This document shows positions 35,948 through 49,313 of a DNA stretch of 64,000 nt, one piece after another. The DNA comes from Punica granatum (lineage: Eukaryota; Streptophyta; Magnoliopsida; Myrtales; Lythraceae). How positions within the stretch are numbered: position 1 is the first letter of the stretch; each line of letters opens with the position of its first letter. Made by a program: the position numbers and the translations under genes. The stretch covers positions 33,512,811 through 33,576,810 of the forward strand of contig NC_045128.1 of NCBI RefSeq assembly GCF_007655135.1, written 5' to 3'. The notes under the pieces are model-generated. The model did not search any database. It was not told the origin of the DNA and saw nothing but the letters and a program-made list of their open reading frames with translations.

Positions 35948-38900
35948 ATGATGGAAGCATCGGGTGAAGGCCGCTCGGATGATCTGCTCACTGTGTCTTC
36001 TCCTTCTTCTTCCTCCTCCTCGTCTAGCAGAACATTTGGGGTTCAGTTCCCGGCACTCAACTTCTTTCAGTCCCCATTGTCGGTTATACTCGAATACTCT
36101 GGCATTGTCCCACCGACACAGTCCCAGGACCCAGCTCAGCCCCCCCTCATCATTGCAGACCCAGTTCAGACCCAGCTGCCAAATTGCCCGCCCGCCCTCA
36201 GTGCTGCCCATGGAGACGGGGAGGTCTCCATTCGGATCATCGGTTCCAGTGAAGGTCCTTAGCTTTCTTTCAGTTGTTTATGGTGTCCTGTGAAATATTA
36301 GCTGATTTGCTTTCATTTCTATACCAAATCTTTCTGTTTCATACGACCTTTACTATGCATTTTGACACCTTTGCTTTTTTGCAGTCTATTTTCTCGTAGA
36401 TTATAGATAATCCTTGGACAGCCAAAGGATCTGTTCTCTTTTTTTTTTTTTCTTTTTTTGTGGCTTCGATTTTATGTCCACCTTGTCGTCTGCTTCAACA
36501 ATTACTATGTGCATTTTGATAAGCATAGGTTATCATAGGGAAATACAGGACCAGTTGCTTTCCTTTTAGTTTCGTTTCTCGCATATATTTGCCGTAACCA
36601 GTGATGTGATTGAACAGTTAATTGAGTTTGACAGAAAGTAATGTTTGGGAAGTAACGAGAGCTTAGTATCACTAAAATCTTTTGCCTGAACTTCTTCTGC
36701 ACTTTCTTTAACAATCAGTTCATTGTGTATAGTGTTAATTTGTGTTTCAAGGTAATGTTGCTGGTGAGAGCGGGGAGCACAGTGTCTGTGATGGTTTAAC
36801 TGATATTGCTTCGACCACTGTTGAGAGTGAAGAACTTTTATTAGGGTCTCCATCTTCTCCCTCCACTTCATTGCAAGGGAGTGTAAATTCTGAAGAAGGG
36901 GATCTTGGGAGTGGTAATGGAAGCGGAAGGGACTCAGCTTACCAGAGATACGAGTTGCAGCAAGTGGGAAGGTGGATTGAGCAGATTCTTCCTTTCTCAT
37001 TGCTGTTGCTGGTAGTGTTTATCCGCCAACATTTGCAAGGTACCTGATATGTTCTCCACTAATACTTTTATTTTCATTGTAATTGAAAATCCATGTCGTT
37101 AGGTATTAGGCATATGTACTGCTTGAACATTCCATAGTCATGGGAGCTCATGTTTTGGTAGATTAGTGTATGATACAATCTATTTGCTTATGGCGGACAA
37201 ATTCACCTATTGCTTGGTTTCGTTGAATTTGGTATTCTAGAAGAAACGTTAAGTCAGATGTCTACAACTAGTTTATAGTTATTTGATCCTTAATATTTTT
37301 ATACAGGTTTCTTCATAACAATATGGGTTGCAGCTGTCATGTTCAAGTCAAATGATATAATCCGAAAGCAGACTGCTTTAAAGGTTCTCCCTTCGATGCT
37401 TCTTTGGTATCAATTTTATTCGAGGGGCTTTTCAATTTTGATATTCTGCAACCATTAGTGAAGATGCTCGATGTTATGGTTTCTGCAGGGAGAGAGGAGA
37501 AACTCTGTTCTGGTCTTCATTTCTTCAACTTTCGCGCTCTATGTAGTCGGTATTTACTGGTGGTATCACAATGATAACGTTTTATATCCGCTCCTAATGC
37601 TTCCTCCAAAGGCACCACCTCCCTTCTGGCATGCTATATTCATCATCATGCTTAATGGTATGTGTTTTACATAGTCGTGTTCATTTAAACAAACAAATAT
37701 TGCGCATTCATTGTATATGTCTTGAACTTAATTAGTAGTTTAACCAAAAACTAAAACTTAATTAGTTTGAACATGATTAAGTGACGCCAGTTTAACCTAA
37801 AAGCTCGTGCTTTTGGATATTCTGCAAGCTATGCATGTAAAGAATGGTATAGCTCTGTCCTCATATGGTGGCAGGGCTCGTCACATACTGAATCAGAAAA
37901 TGACAGAGCAAAGTAACTGGAACAAACAGGATAAATAAGCCAAAGTGGGGAATTATTGTGGCTTGAAGCTAGAACAAGCTCTGGTTGCTTGATGTTCGTA
38001 AAAGGTTAAACCTTGGAACAAGTCCACCGAATTTGTGCAAACTTATTACGACTCTTGCTTGCAGATATAATGGTGAGGCAGGCAGCAATGGCTTTGAAGT
38101 GTCTGCTGCTGATGTATTACAAGAATGGAAGGGGTCATAATTTCCGTAGGCAGGTATCAGACTATTTCTACTTCTGTTTGTTCTTTTTTTTGAGGACCTT
38201 TTTTTTATCAATTTCAATTTCACAAAAGTTTTTTATTATTACTCATTCAAAAAAAAAAATTCAAATTTTGAGCATCGATTCTGAATGACCTCTTATGAAC
38301 AACATGAATTCTTCTCTGACTGTTCTGTTACTTAAATTTCTGTGAAGGGTCAAATGCTGACTCTGGTGGAATATGGTCTGCTCTTGTACCGTGCTTTATT
38401 GCCAACCCCTGTTTGGTACCGATTCTTCTTGAACAAGGACTATGGGAGCTTATTCTCATCATTAACCACGGGGTTGTATTTGACTTTCAAGCTCACTTCC
38501 GTCATTGACAAGGTGGTGTTCTCTTCTTTAATGTGTGTCCCCACTTATGTCAAATTCCAACACCTGAACTAGTTGACGCTGTATTGTTTAATTTACACTG
38601 AATTTTTTCTTCAGGTCCGATCCTTCATTGCTGCAATAAAGGCATTGTCACACAAGGAAGTGCATTATGGATCTCATGCTACGAAAGAGCAGGTAAGTAT
38701 GGTCTATTTAATTTGGTCAATGCGTGTTTAGTTTTGAGAATAAGGGTTCTCTCTTACCATGCACTCCAAGCTCGTTCTAGTGCAATTTACTTCAGTTTTT
38801 GCTATAACTTCTTGAGACCGTGTTGCTTTGAGATATAATGTAATCTTTCTGATGTGAGTATCTAAACTTGAATTGGTCCATACTCGTACTTGGGTCGGAA

Positions 38901-39226
38901 AGGCAACTGACTGATAATGTTGAATGTCAGGTCAATGCAGCCGGAGATCTGTGTGCTATATGTCAGGAGAAGATGCACGTCCCCATTCTTCTACGATGCA
39001 AACACATATTTTGTGAGGAATGTGTCTCTGAATGGTCAGTTTGATTGCCTCTTTGCTTCTCATCATATAACCGAATCTAAAATTGCATGGAACTTGTCCT
39101 CAAATGTAACATGCTTTCAGGTTCGAGAGAGAAAGGACTTGCCCTCTATGCCGAGCTCTTGTCAAGTCAGCAGATCTGCAGTCGTTCGGGGATGGTTCAA
39201 CAACCCTATTTTTCCAAGTTTTCTGA
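35948..39226 (+). CDS. multi-spanning membrane RING E3 ubiquitin ligase, RNFT1-like, 9 exons
   Basis: Exons are 35948-36254, 36752-37039, 37307-37383, 37489-37657, 38065-38153, 38348-38512, 38615-38692, 38931-39034 and 39121-39226. All are phase-consistent and give 460 aa. The N-terminus is Ser-rich and disordered. The middle has several hydrophobic spans ([54 protein letters not shown]). The C-terminal C3HC4 RING has Cys399/402, Cys414, His416, Cys419/422 and Cys433/436 ([19 protein letters not shown]). This layout is that of the RNFT1/RNFT2 family, which act at the ER in protein quality control in animals. The plant homologue's substrate is not known to me. The RING is split across exons 8 and 9 at a Trp codon. 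Confidence 0.9.
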
Positions 39227-41098
39227 AGCTTCTTACCTAAGTTATTCACAGTATATGCTGATATTTCCCCGTTTTCATTTGCAATTCTCCCGGGAAATCG
39301 CTATCCATGTGAGAGGCTCAACTTAATAGATTATAATATTAGTTCGCGCAACTGTATAGATCATTGAACCTTCTTCGAGGTTGTAAACCGCAATACTGCA
39401 CTTTCCTACATGGATTGTATCGACAGTAAGAATGTTCATACTCTTCGAATCCCACCATTTGCAGTGATTAAGATGATACTTTCTTCGCTCTAGCAAAACT
39501 GTGAGTACATACACACTTTTTGTTCGGAAAAATTTATATTGTTTTGCAAACGTCTCTTTGAAGTTCAGCCAAAGTGATGTTACAATTCAAGGACAGGAGC
39601 TTTGTCGTGGGGCAAGAGGACTATGTGGGGGGAGGATTTACGATTTGGAAAATGTTCCCAGTTGATCCATCGCCATTGTTTGATCCAATGTAGTGTCCAC
39701 GGGTGATCAGTTGCTGCCCTGATAAAGTCGAACAGACGTGAATGTGTGTTGGGGTGAAAAGCACAGTAGTAACCTCGTCCGGTCCACAATGTCCGCTGCG
39801 TCGGTTGCCGAAAATTTCAAATCGGCTATCATCTTCCTGTTCCAAAGTGGAATGTGACTTGATATGAGCTGTCGATAACACACGGGCCAGGCCTTGAAAG
39901 AGACTCGGTAAAAGGAACATTCAAGCTCTAAAGATTGGGGTTGTTTATGGACTTACCATTCGGATATTTACATTCCTCCAATGACCTCATAGCTAACATT
40001 ACCGTCCACTTTCAGTGCTGATGAAATAGTTCCTGAAATCGAGAATAGTTCCGAAGATTTTCTCTACAAGAAGCTCATGGACTAATCGTGTGTCGATCAC
40101 TCCACTTTAGATGCTTTAACAATGTGAGGAATAAATACATAATTTTCAAATGCATCGCGTGAATCTCGCATAATCTGTATCAATGCACGTGTTTAAATGA
40201 TCCGATGACTCGATAGATAACTCATTTTCCGAATCATGCACGTAATTGTATCTTAGCAACTTGGGAAAAATGATGGCCCTCTTGCCCTGTAAAAGTGCAA
40301 AGCAGACACCAGAAAAGTGCTTCAATTTGGTTGGGAAAGAGTCCCGTGGTCTCTCCACATAATAAGCTTATATATGCTGATAGTGGCCTTTGCTCTTGAA
40401 GGTTATGATATCCAAAATTGGGTGGAGACACACCCACTTCACCTTCATCCTTCACCGGACATTTATTATCACTGGAAAAGGAGCACACTGACAAGACAAG
40501 AGCAAGCAGAACCCTACCAATATACCACCGATCGAGAGACATTTTCATGTGCCCACTTGCAAAAACATGGAAAAGAGATTGATCACACCCCATAAGGCTG
40601 TCGACACCGAATTATAACTAGCTAGCTAATCAACCAGCTGGGAAAAGGCTCGGGAGAGAGGCCGATCACGTGGCTTGCTATGTTCTGATAGACTCTGCCC
40701 CAATTTGCCAAGTATATTCTGATAAGTGATGCCCTCTCTAAATAAGAACAAGTCTCGAAATCAGTTTAGGCGAAATCTAACCTCTCCTCTCGGTGGAAAA
40801 TGCTCTAACTCAAACTCAAAAGAATTCAATCGGAGTTCGAGTAGCACAATCGAACTGCACCTGGCTGGCTGGTGAATAAAGCGAAGGCGGATCAATCATG
40901 TTATTGGAAGTGCATGATGGGCAGTAGCACTACACAAAGTCATGCATGTAGTGGCCATTGCAGGGGCACTCTGCGGCGAAATGCTTCAGAAAAAGGAACC
41001 AAAAGGAGATTGAATTGTCACACTATTTTATGCCCAAAATGGATTAATCGATCGAAGCCTGTTTAAGTTTCAGATATCATGTTGAACACATCAAATAC

Positions 41099-41133
<35 letters not shown>

Positions 41134-42469
41134 TATATATAGAAGGACGAAATATTTGTAAGTAGCTGATCAACAAAAAGAAATGTTTTGTGTTTTGTAA
41201 AATCGAACCTGGATTAACCGATCGAAGTCCGTTGCACTTTTGGATACCAAGTGCTGCGCATCGAAAAAATAGAAGAAAGATATATTTGTAAGTAGCTGAT
41301 TAACAAAAAGAAATGTCGTGTTTTGTAAAATTTTCACGAAATTTTATAAGTGATTTGGCCTATATTTATCCCAACAACTTGATTTTTCTGGTGGAATTCT
41401 AAGTATTAAGACACACCACGCATACTAATGTGTGGCTTCAATATGATTCCACACGTCCCACATGGACAGTGGACGTGAACTCTCTCACTCAACAACTGCC
41501 TATAAACGGGATTTTTACTTGCATATTCCAGAGTTATAACAATGAAATGGACTTCTTCCACGCTCAGATAAGAGGATGAGGAGATAATTGACAATTACGA
41601 AGAAAGCATTCCCTTCCACATTTGGACTTACTGATGACAATGAGGCGAGCTTCCTTTTCTGCACTCAGACTCAGGTTAAACACAAGGCATACTTTAGTCG
41701 TTCTTGAGAATAGACTGGACATGACATGATGTGAGATATGTAATACCATGTAAAATTTTAACTGAGCTTCACAAGCGATTATGACTCATATCTATCTTAG
41801 AACTTCGAGTCATAAAATAGTGGACTCTCTTATAAATCTGTGATAATTCTACTCAAGTTTTTCTCGTGAGATTAACTCTCGACATGTTATTGGAATAATT
41901 ACTGTGATTCTTTCATAGAAATGAATGATCCTAAAAGAGGGGCATTTGGTTGTATTTATGAGTTCAGTACCCAAAAGAAACAAGAAGGCTCAAACTCGAA
42001 TATTTTCAAAGGCAGACAAAGAACCAATTATTAGGTTGCAAATCTTCTATCCGATAATGTCCAATCCCGGAAATCTTGGAAATATATTAATATACACTAC
42101 TAATCAATAATATAAATGCTAATATATAATATATAATCCATATCTGGTTACGTATTGAGAAACTAATCCCTGATCATAATTTTCTGTATAAGTACGCGAC
42201 CAAGATTAAACTTGTGACTGGTAATAAAACACCGATTATCCTCTTGAGATCTAATTTGATCTTCATAGATTTCTCTAAATATTTTCTTATGAAGTTATAA
42301 ATATTAGAAAAAAGATAACACCATTCATTTGTAAAAAATAATAATGTACGTCATCACCTGCGAAAAATTAACTTTTTAGAGTAAATATTTCTGATAATAT
42401 ATAATAATATCGTGTTGATTCCAGCTTTTTCTTCCCTCGTCCGGGTAGGTAGATATACGTACTTGTTCT

Positions 42470-42500
<31 letters not shown>

Positions 42501-44800
42501 GCAAACTGGCATAGTTTTCTTTTTCTTCTTAAATAAAAAAATATACTTGGAGTTGGAAGTACTATATTGAGAATTTTTTTTTTAGTGCATTCGGAAATTT
42601 ATTACTAGAATCTTTTTTAAAATTAAAATAAAGAATAGTACCATCCTGTTGTAGGGAACAGGAAGTTGTCTGGGAATCCCATGTAAGAAAGATATTTATT
42701 GTACCCCAGGGGCATATGACAACTCTCAATCGTATATTATCCCTAGCGATTATCAATTTCAACATGGTAAATTGCAATTATATCTATTATTTTATAATGC
42801 GGTCTTTTTACTTATTATCCTTGATCATTTGCCCAGTAAATAAATCATTATATTTCGCTTATATTATATCCAGTTAGATAATTTTCCTTGTACTTATTTT
42901 TGCTGTGAATATATGAATGATCATTTATACCATTCGAGAAAACAAGAAAACTGTTAATTTTTTTCTACCCATAGGAAAAGATGAATCTATTGATTACGCC
43001 CTCCGAACACCAGAACTGTTACAACCATTAGAGCAAGAATAGAAATCAAAACATCGTAATAAAATTAACAAAGAAGAGGGGTTTTAGTAACCCAAACCGC
43101 GTGTGGCGGATATTCGGATTAATCCACGCTTGTTCTTCATCTGTTGAACTAATAGCTACATACCACGGGATACTGCAATCAATTTGAGACCTATTGACAA
43201 CAAACTTCGCCGCGTAAAGGGGATCTTCTTGTATCGGGCCTAGATAAAAGATACAGAAGTTTCCGACCAAGTAGCACCCAGAGATGTAATTTTGCGAGGA
43301 CATATTGTTCCCACCACAGATGGTGGGACTGTCATCCCCAGGGCCGTACTGCTGCAGGGAGAGCGGGAGAGAGCAGATAAGAGATCGCCTTATATTTCTA
43401 CATTTCCTTTGCTCTCGTTACAACTTAGTTTCAACATTTTTGTCATAAAATCACGGTAAAATTAGGCTCTCAGAGCCGTAAAATTGACGTAATATCATTG
43501 TCTTATCGAGCTGTGGGTTGGGGCGGTTCCATCTTCAACATTGTTCATTGATTTTCATCAATCGCAAACAATTGATTATTTTTTTTTGGGTAGATTAATG
43601 GGGAATTGATTAGTTAATATGGAGAATATATCATACTCGACGTGAAATCTTCGTATAACGCACAACTCTGTGGAAATGAAAATTTTCCATGCCGGGTTCT
43701 GTAAAAGTTTCCGAACCAAGTAAAACCCGCATCAATCGATTCCAGGAAGCATGTTCCATGGTGCAGAATCTGCAGATGGTGGGACACTACTCCATAGTGC
43801 CTTATACATTCACTGCAGTCAGGCACTTTTATTTTCTTTCGGTTTTTCATTCACTATATAATGCCATTTGAAATCGACATTTTTTGTAAAACCACGGGAA
43901 TGTACTAAATATGCACAAAAGAGCTATAGGTAAGGTAGTATCACATTAATTTTTTACTAATATTAATTATGAAGAGATCATTGTCGTTCACAGATTGATT
44001 TACCTTATGGATGGAACGTTCATTTTCTCTGAACAGACGAGAATCCTTTGCTAGGCATGTTGCATCTATGAAATCAACGTTTTATTTATTAAGACGTGCA
44101 AACATTTGCCGAAAGTGAAAGCATATGTCAAATTTAAAGCGTAAAGTTCAATAAATAAAACCTTTTTCTTTCTTAGTTCCAACAATTGTGGGAAACTCTG
44201 GAAATTTCTTTCCTTTTTCCTCTAGGCACAGTATATATGAGAGAAATTGTGCACCTGCTAGGAGGTTTTCCCTTCCTTTTCCTAAGATCACAAGGTGTCT
44301 AGACTAATTCCCGTTTTGTCGCTATGATAGTGATCGGTTAGCTTTTGACCATGAGATGTTTACATTGAATTATTAACCCACTAGTATGCAGGTGAAATTG
44401 ATCAATATTTTACCAAGCTTACTATCTGTTTTTCCTATCTATTTCCTTGCATATATGCAATAAAATATAGCGGTGAATATTTTCGTATATGCTGCAATTA
44501 CTTGTTATGCTGTTGAATTGTTATTAATAATACTAAATAATAATAATAATAATTCAGCGGCTGAAAATGTGATTGTACTATAAAATGATTGCATGGTAAA
44601 ATTTTATGTAAAAGACTTCCAAAAAAAAGGAAAAAGGAAATAACATAGGAAAGAAATTTTTTAAAAAAGAAGAAGAAAGAAAAATCAAAGACCTCATCAT
44701 CCCTCTCACTTTTTCTTCTTCACGATCAATATATGTTCTCACCCCTATAAATGAATGGAATGCATACACACACACATGCACACACTGTAATAGATTTGTG
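39227..44800. other. long gene-poor stretch
   Basis: Begins with the 3' UTR of the RING gene. Short ORFs exist on both strands (e.g. 39580-39920, 40146-40595, 43046-43303, 43614-43850), but none has a recognisable domain, splice partner or homologue I know. (TA)n runs lie near 41098-41130 and 42473-42497, and AAT repeats near 44535-44553. A short sequence recurs at about 41157-41190 and 41282-41320 (ATATTTGTAAGTAGCTGAT.AACAAAAAGAAATG). Confidence 0.6.
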
Positions 44801-44889
44801 AAGATCTTTGAGTCACTTTCCTGTCTCTGACTCTCATGATGATAATGACCCTTCACCTCCCGTTCCCCTCCCCCCCGGCCCACACTCTG

Positions 44890-44897
44890 TATATAAA
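44890..44897 (+). promoter_or_regulatory. possible TATA box upstream of MIR319
   Basis: TATATAAA lies about 940 bp before the hairpin. Primary MIR transcripts of this length are common, but no start-site evidence exists here. A run of 19 G follows at 45029-45047. Confidence 0.25.
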
Positions 44898-45852
44898 AAT
44901 ATATGAACTCTTCCCTCATTTCGTGCAAGTCTCTTCTGTACCTTTGTTTTCTTTTCCCTGTCTTTCCTTTATATCATTTCTCTCCAATTCTTTTTTTTTT
45001 TTACCCTCCTTTTTCCTTTTTTTTTTTTGGGGGGGGGGGGGGGGGGGTTTTCCCCATTCTATTAGACACCTTTATTGAGGGAGTACACAACACAAGCTTC
45101 TGTACCTATCCAGAAAGTCGCTGCAAAATTGATGGAGCTGATCAATCTTTTGGATTGGAGGTAGGAAAATCCTTCCTTAGGGTTTCTGGGCATATGGATA
45201 AGCAGTTAAATAATTGCCCTTTTTAATTTATTGCCTGTGCTCTTGTCAGGGTAAAACATTGGTGTGCCGGTTGCTGTTCATTTCATGAATTATTTGTCGA
45301 GATCTTGAGCCTATCACCTATGTTGTGGATTTTTTTTTTATTTTTTTAGGCGGCAAGGAATTGGTTCGTATGTTTTCTCTCTGGTAGGCGGAGTTGGATA
45401 GAATATGATTTCCAAGGTGAAATTTTTAATTAGTTCAATTGGTTTCTGGAAGACTATAAGAAAGAAATTTGTGTGTTACTGAATCAGCTAATTTCTGACA
45501 TGACATGATGACTCGGTTGCTGTTATGATTGTCTTAGACATGATTAACGTCTACTAAGTTCACAGCTTAGGATATGAGTTTTATGCTACTTCTGTGGTCG
45601 GGAAGTTTGCTATAATCTTTAAATCCTTGTACTTTTGCAGCTTTGCTAATAAATGATAACATAAAATTGGTGTTTGCTTGTTATGTATGTTATGTAGTGG
45701 CATACAAGTCGGATGGATACTTACCAGTCTTGTGGCAGTGGTTGCCACTGGTTTATGTGCTTGCTTTTGGCTATCGGTCTAATGATAGTTGGAGGAGATC
45801 GACCGGATATACTATGTTTGGAGTCGTCAAGGGAAGAGAGATATGGGGGGAG

Positions 45853-45873
45853 AGAGCTTCCTTCGGCCCACTC
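45853..45873 (+). ncRNA. miR319* (5' arm)
   Basis: Begins AGAGCTTCC and pairs with the mature sequence with the usual 3' offset. It carries two G-U or mismatched positions. Confidence 0.8.
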
Positions 45874-46061
45874 ATGGGTGGCAATATTAAGGGGTTGAAT
45901 TAGCTGCCGACTCATTCACTCAATCACTCAGTAGAGATCTAAAATGACGCGGTGGGTCGTTCTTGCTGTGATCGTCGATTGGCATCCTCTTAAGCGTAAA
46001 ATTCTACTGCTTGACTGTGTGAATGATGCGGGAGATACTTCTCGCCCCTCCTTTTCTATGC

Positions 46062-46082
46062 TTGGACTGAAGGGAGCTCCTT
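46062..46082 (+). ncRNA. mature miR319 (miR319c form)
   Basis: A 21-nt sequence beginning TTGGACTGAAGG and ending CTCCTT. As I know the family, this is the miR319c form; miR319a/b end in CCCT. Confidence 0.93.
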
Positions 46083-46592
46083 TCTCTCGATTTCCCATTT
46101 CCTGGTCATGACTGATCTCTTCCTGTGTATAGAGCCACAACATTCCATCGAGATATGCTAGAACGATCTCACAACCCGAGGTATGTTAATCCTATCACAC
46201 AGAAGGTCAGTGTATGATGCAACCTTCTACTTAATGGTCGGATTGTCCCGTAGATGATTCCTCCTTTCTGGGTGTATGTTGATCAACTATACCGTTGGTG
46301 AGTGAGTTAGGTCTATAATGCCAAAATCGAAATCAACCTTGCAATTGGTACACAAGTTGATCTAGGATCATGAGAGCTTATATTTGTGTTAGTTTGCTTC
46401 ATAAAAGAATTTATTAATTACATTTTGTGCTGTAATTCCCAATTTTTTCTGTTCATTGAATGATCTGTTAGACTGTGTGATAGGCTGATAGCAATGTGGG
46501 TGAAAGAAGCCCCTCATTCTTTGGTTGGTTTAAGTCTTTGACCTTTATTTTGGCATTTTTTTTTAATGTTATCATCATCAGCATGGGGTTCT

Positions 46593-46638
46593 TATATATA
46601 TATATATGTGTGTGTGCGCGCGCGCGCGTGTGTGTGTA
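46593..46638. repeat. compound (TA)n(TG)n(CG)n(TG)n alternating purine-pyrimidine tract
   Basis: 46 bp of uninterrupted purine-pyrimidine alternation with a CG core at about 46616-46628. It could adopt Z-DNA. It lies about 500 bp downstream of MIR319. Confidence 0.9.
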
Positions 46639-46849
46639 ACGTATTTTTTTTTTCCATTTTTCCCTTCCACTGCTGAAAAGAAAAATATCTGCCCGTTTAT
46701 TTCCAAAAGAACTGTACGTCCCTGGTTCAATTCTGGCGCACTGCTTCAATGCTTTCTCACGAATCTCTCCTTTTTGCTGAACAAAGTCGTGTACTTTGTC
46801 TCACGAATCTCTCCTACTTGGCACTTTTGCCCTCCTTAAAATTTACATT

Positions 46850-47855
46850 GATTATTAGCTCCTCTTCTAACATGAAGTGTCGTCGTTGATCTCACAATGA
46901 GGTGTCCAATCGACCCTCGTGATGCAGGTCTAAGGTTCAAGATCCCACCTACTAGATATTGGTCGCACTCCGGTTCTTGATTGATCTATCTGGGGGTTGG
47001 ATCGGGATCGTGCTAGCACATGGAAAGTACGTCGACATGCGATTATTAGGAGAATTATTTGGTGGGGTATGCTTATTATGTTGGTTAAAGGGTTTAATTC
47101 AATTGGTTTGGTGGGAGGGATATTCCTTACCAAACAGGTGAAAGCAAACAAATTCTGTATTGGGCTTTGAAATGAGCTTTTGTGTTTGGTCTCGTCTCGT
47201 CTCGTTTCATCTCTTTCTTTATATAATGTAAACCCTAGAGTTTCACCTATCTATTTGTCCCCATTAGGGCTTTTGTGTTGTTGGAACTTGGAACTCACTA
47301 CTAGGAGTCTGCTTTATAGGTTTTTGGTGGCAAACTATAAAAACCAAAAGTTGAATAACATCCCATTTTATCAGAGAATTATCTTTTGGGATTATTAAAT
47401 TATGTTGTATAAAATGTTTGTGGAGTACAATTAGGAGATAAAAAATGCTAAATCCTTTTAATTAGTGTGCCTAAAGATCTCCTTAATTGAAAATTTTACT
47501 CACGTCTTTGAATAGCCCTTAGATATTGTGTAATTATAATTCATGTCATTGTGAGTGAGGTTTCGAATTAGGAGGATTTTTAGAAGGATATGACAACACT
47601 CTTAGGAGATTTGAGGTTGGACACTTATTAGTGGAATTATCTGCAATACTGTATTTTTCATTCCTTTTTATTTACTAATCCATTTAGCCATCTCAGGGCT
47701 AGCTTAAGAATGAAAAAAGAAAAAGAAAAAGAGGAATATCATCTAAATGCATTTAATAAGAAAATTCTTAATTATATATGGCAATGTGAAAATATTCCAT
47801 CTCAAAACTAGAAAGTTCAAACGAATATATACGTCCAAAGGACAGTTTTATGAAA
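46850..47855. other. intergenic, no gene seen
   Basis: Contains a segment at 46880-46960 with a B-box-like GGTTCAAGATCCC that might be a SINE head, a TCTCG repeat at about 47191-47207, and AT-rich sequence. No coding support. Confidence 0.5.
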
Positions 47856-47859
47856 TTTT

Positions 47860-48565
47860 TTAGCCGTTGTGGTTTAAATTGGGACAAATTGAATCATGTA
47901 ATTTTTTTATGGACAACTAACACTATGCAGTTTACTTTGTGAGACATAAGGGATCTCACCATTTGTTTTATGTCACTTTTGATTCTCAAACTTTCTTTTG
48001 TCATTATTACCTGCAAACTTTCAACTTTTTTATTTTCAATTTGATCCTAAAATTTAAATAAAATGGGGAAGGGCTACGACTGGGGCCGCCAGTTGGTGAC
48101 TCCGTCCCCACCACCGATGTTGTCAGACTCACAAAGGATGCCGTAAACCTCGAAGGTGGGGTCGGGGTCTCTAATTGGTGGCTCTAGCCCCCAAATGGAT
48201 TGAGATCTCAAACTCGAGATCTCGGTCGATTCGGGGGCTGGGGCCACCAATTAGAGACCTTGACCCCACCTTTGTGATCACTGTCATCCTTTGTCGGTGC
48301 AAGCGACCTCGGTGGTGGGGTCGGGAATGCCGACCGACGGCCCCAATCCTTTCCCCTTAATTTTTTTTTTCTAATTTTAAGACCAAATTGAAAAAAACTG
48401 AAAGTTTGAGGATAATAATGGCAAAAATAAAAATTTTAGGATAAAAAATGACGAAAAAAATAACTGTGAGGTCCCTTATGTCTCACAAAGTAACTACATG
48501 GTGTTTGTCGTCCCTCCAAAACTCACATGGTCCAATTCGTCCCAAGTTCAAACTAAATAGGGATT
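47860..48565. mobile_element. foldback element with GC-rich centre
   Basis: The left arm (from about 47860 to the centre at about 48210) and right arm (to about 48565) are inverted copies. Shared segments: GGGAC(A/G)AATTG(A/G)A(T/C)CATG, CTTTGTGAGACATAAGGGA(T/C)CTCAC, ACTTTC...TTTTCAATTTG, GGTGGGGTC and TCTCTAATTGGTGGC. The palindrome centre is near AACTCGAGATCTC. No coding sequence. The AT-rich ends and GC-rich middle copy the design of the element at 23016-24398. Ends and target duplication could not be fixed. Confidence 0.8.
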
Positions 48566-49313
48566 TTTGTACTTTTTCCAAATTTTTATTTGCTTCTCTT
48601 TATTTTATTTATTTATTTATTTTTTGGTGAACTTTGCTTCTCTTGAATATTACGTTACATTAAGAAGCTACATATCGTATATTGAATCATGGTGCTTAAG
48701 AATTACGTGTATACGTCGAATATGATATCGTTTTCTTTTATGTAGGAAATGTAAAAGTTGAGCACGCTTTGTATGGCGTTCTGTCTAAGGACAAGTAAAA
48801 TGGAGACTGCTTCATCTATGCGAGATATTTGCTTCTATAAGTTACTGAATGACAATAAATAACTAGTTGATTACCTTATTCAGCCAAAAAAAAAACTAGT
48901 TGATTAGCTATAAAGTTAAAACCAGTTATATTTGTCGAATTTTGTTTACTTGTTACTGTAACACTGATCCTCGTGTACCATTCTGGTAACGCAAGTCGGC
49001 GGCAGGCCAATTCATCCTTGTAAATTTAAGATCATAAGGTCTAGATGAAGGGTAATTACGTGAAATTGGGGTTTGATACTATTTAATACTTACAAAAAGA
49101 TGAAGAAAAGGAGCCTTGAAGACATATTCTTTTGGTAGAAAAGGAAAAAATATTAGAAATTAGCAGTTTCAGCTGAGACGGCTCAGTTGATACAAATAGT
49201 AGAGGTAATGGATAAATCCATCTGATCATACAAAATAAGGTGTAATTAATGCCGAGTTAGGAGGGGACACAAAATACATGACCTCCTGATAAAGAGTACA
49301 AAATCATCCTTAG

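Larger units (their letters stand above)
45831..46096 (+). ncRNA. MIR319: MIR319 precursor hairpin
   Basis: A 266-nt foldback. The 5' arm GAGCTTCCTTCGGCCCACTC pairs with the 3' arm around GGACTGAAGGGAGCTC. The outer stem pairs GGGAAGAGAG with CTCTCGATTTCCC. A second conserved paired block typical of miR159/319 precursors is present (GCCGACTCATTCACT near 45907 with GTGAATGATGCGGG near 46019). miR319 directs cleavage of TCP-class transcription factor mRNAs that control leaf growth and senescence. The unusually long stem with a lower and upper duplex is the family hallmark, processed loop-to-base by DCL1. Confidence 0.95.

Noticed and set aside
39580..40595. Several 70-119 codon ORFs on both strands
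   Set aside because: No recognisable domain, no splice partners, and mutually overlapping.
43046..43850. Two minus-strand ORFs (85 and 78 codons)
   Set aside because: They share a short CCCACCATCTG string but no protein similarity I can defend.
45643..45915. ORFs over the MIR319 hairpin
   Set aside because: The sequence is explained by the miRNA foldback.
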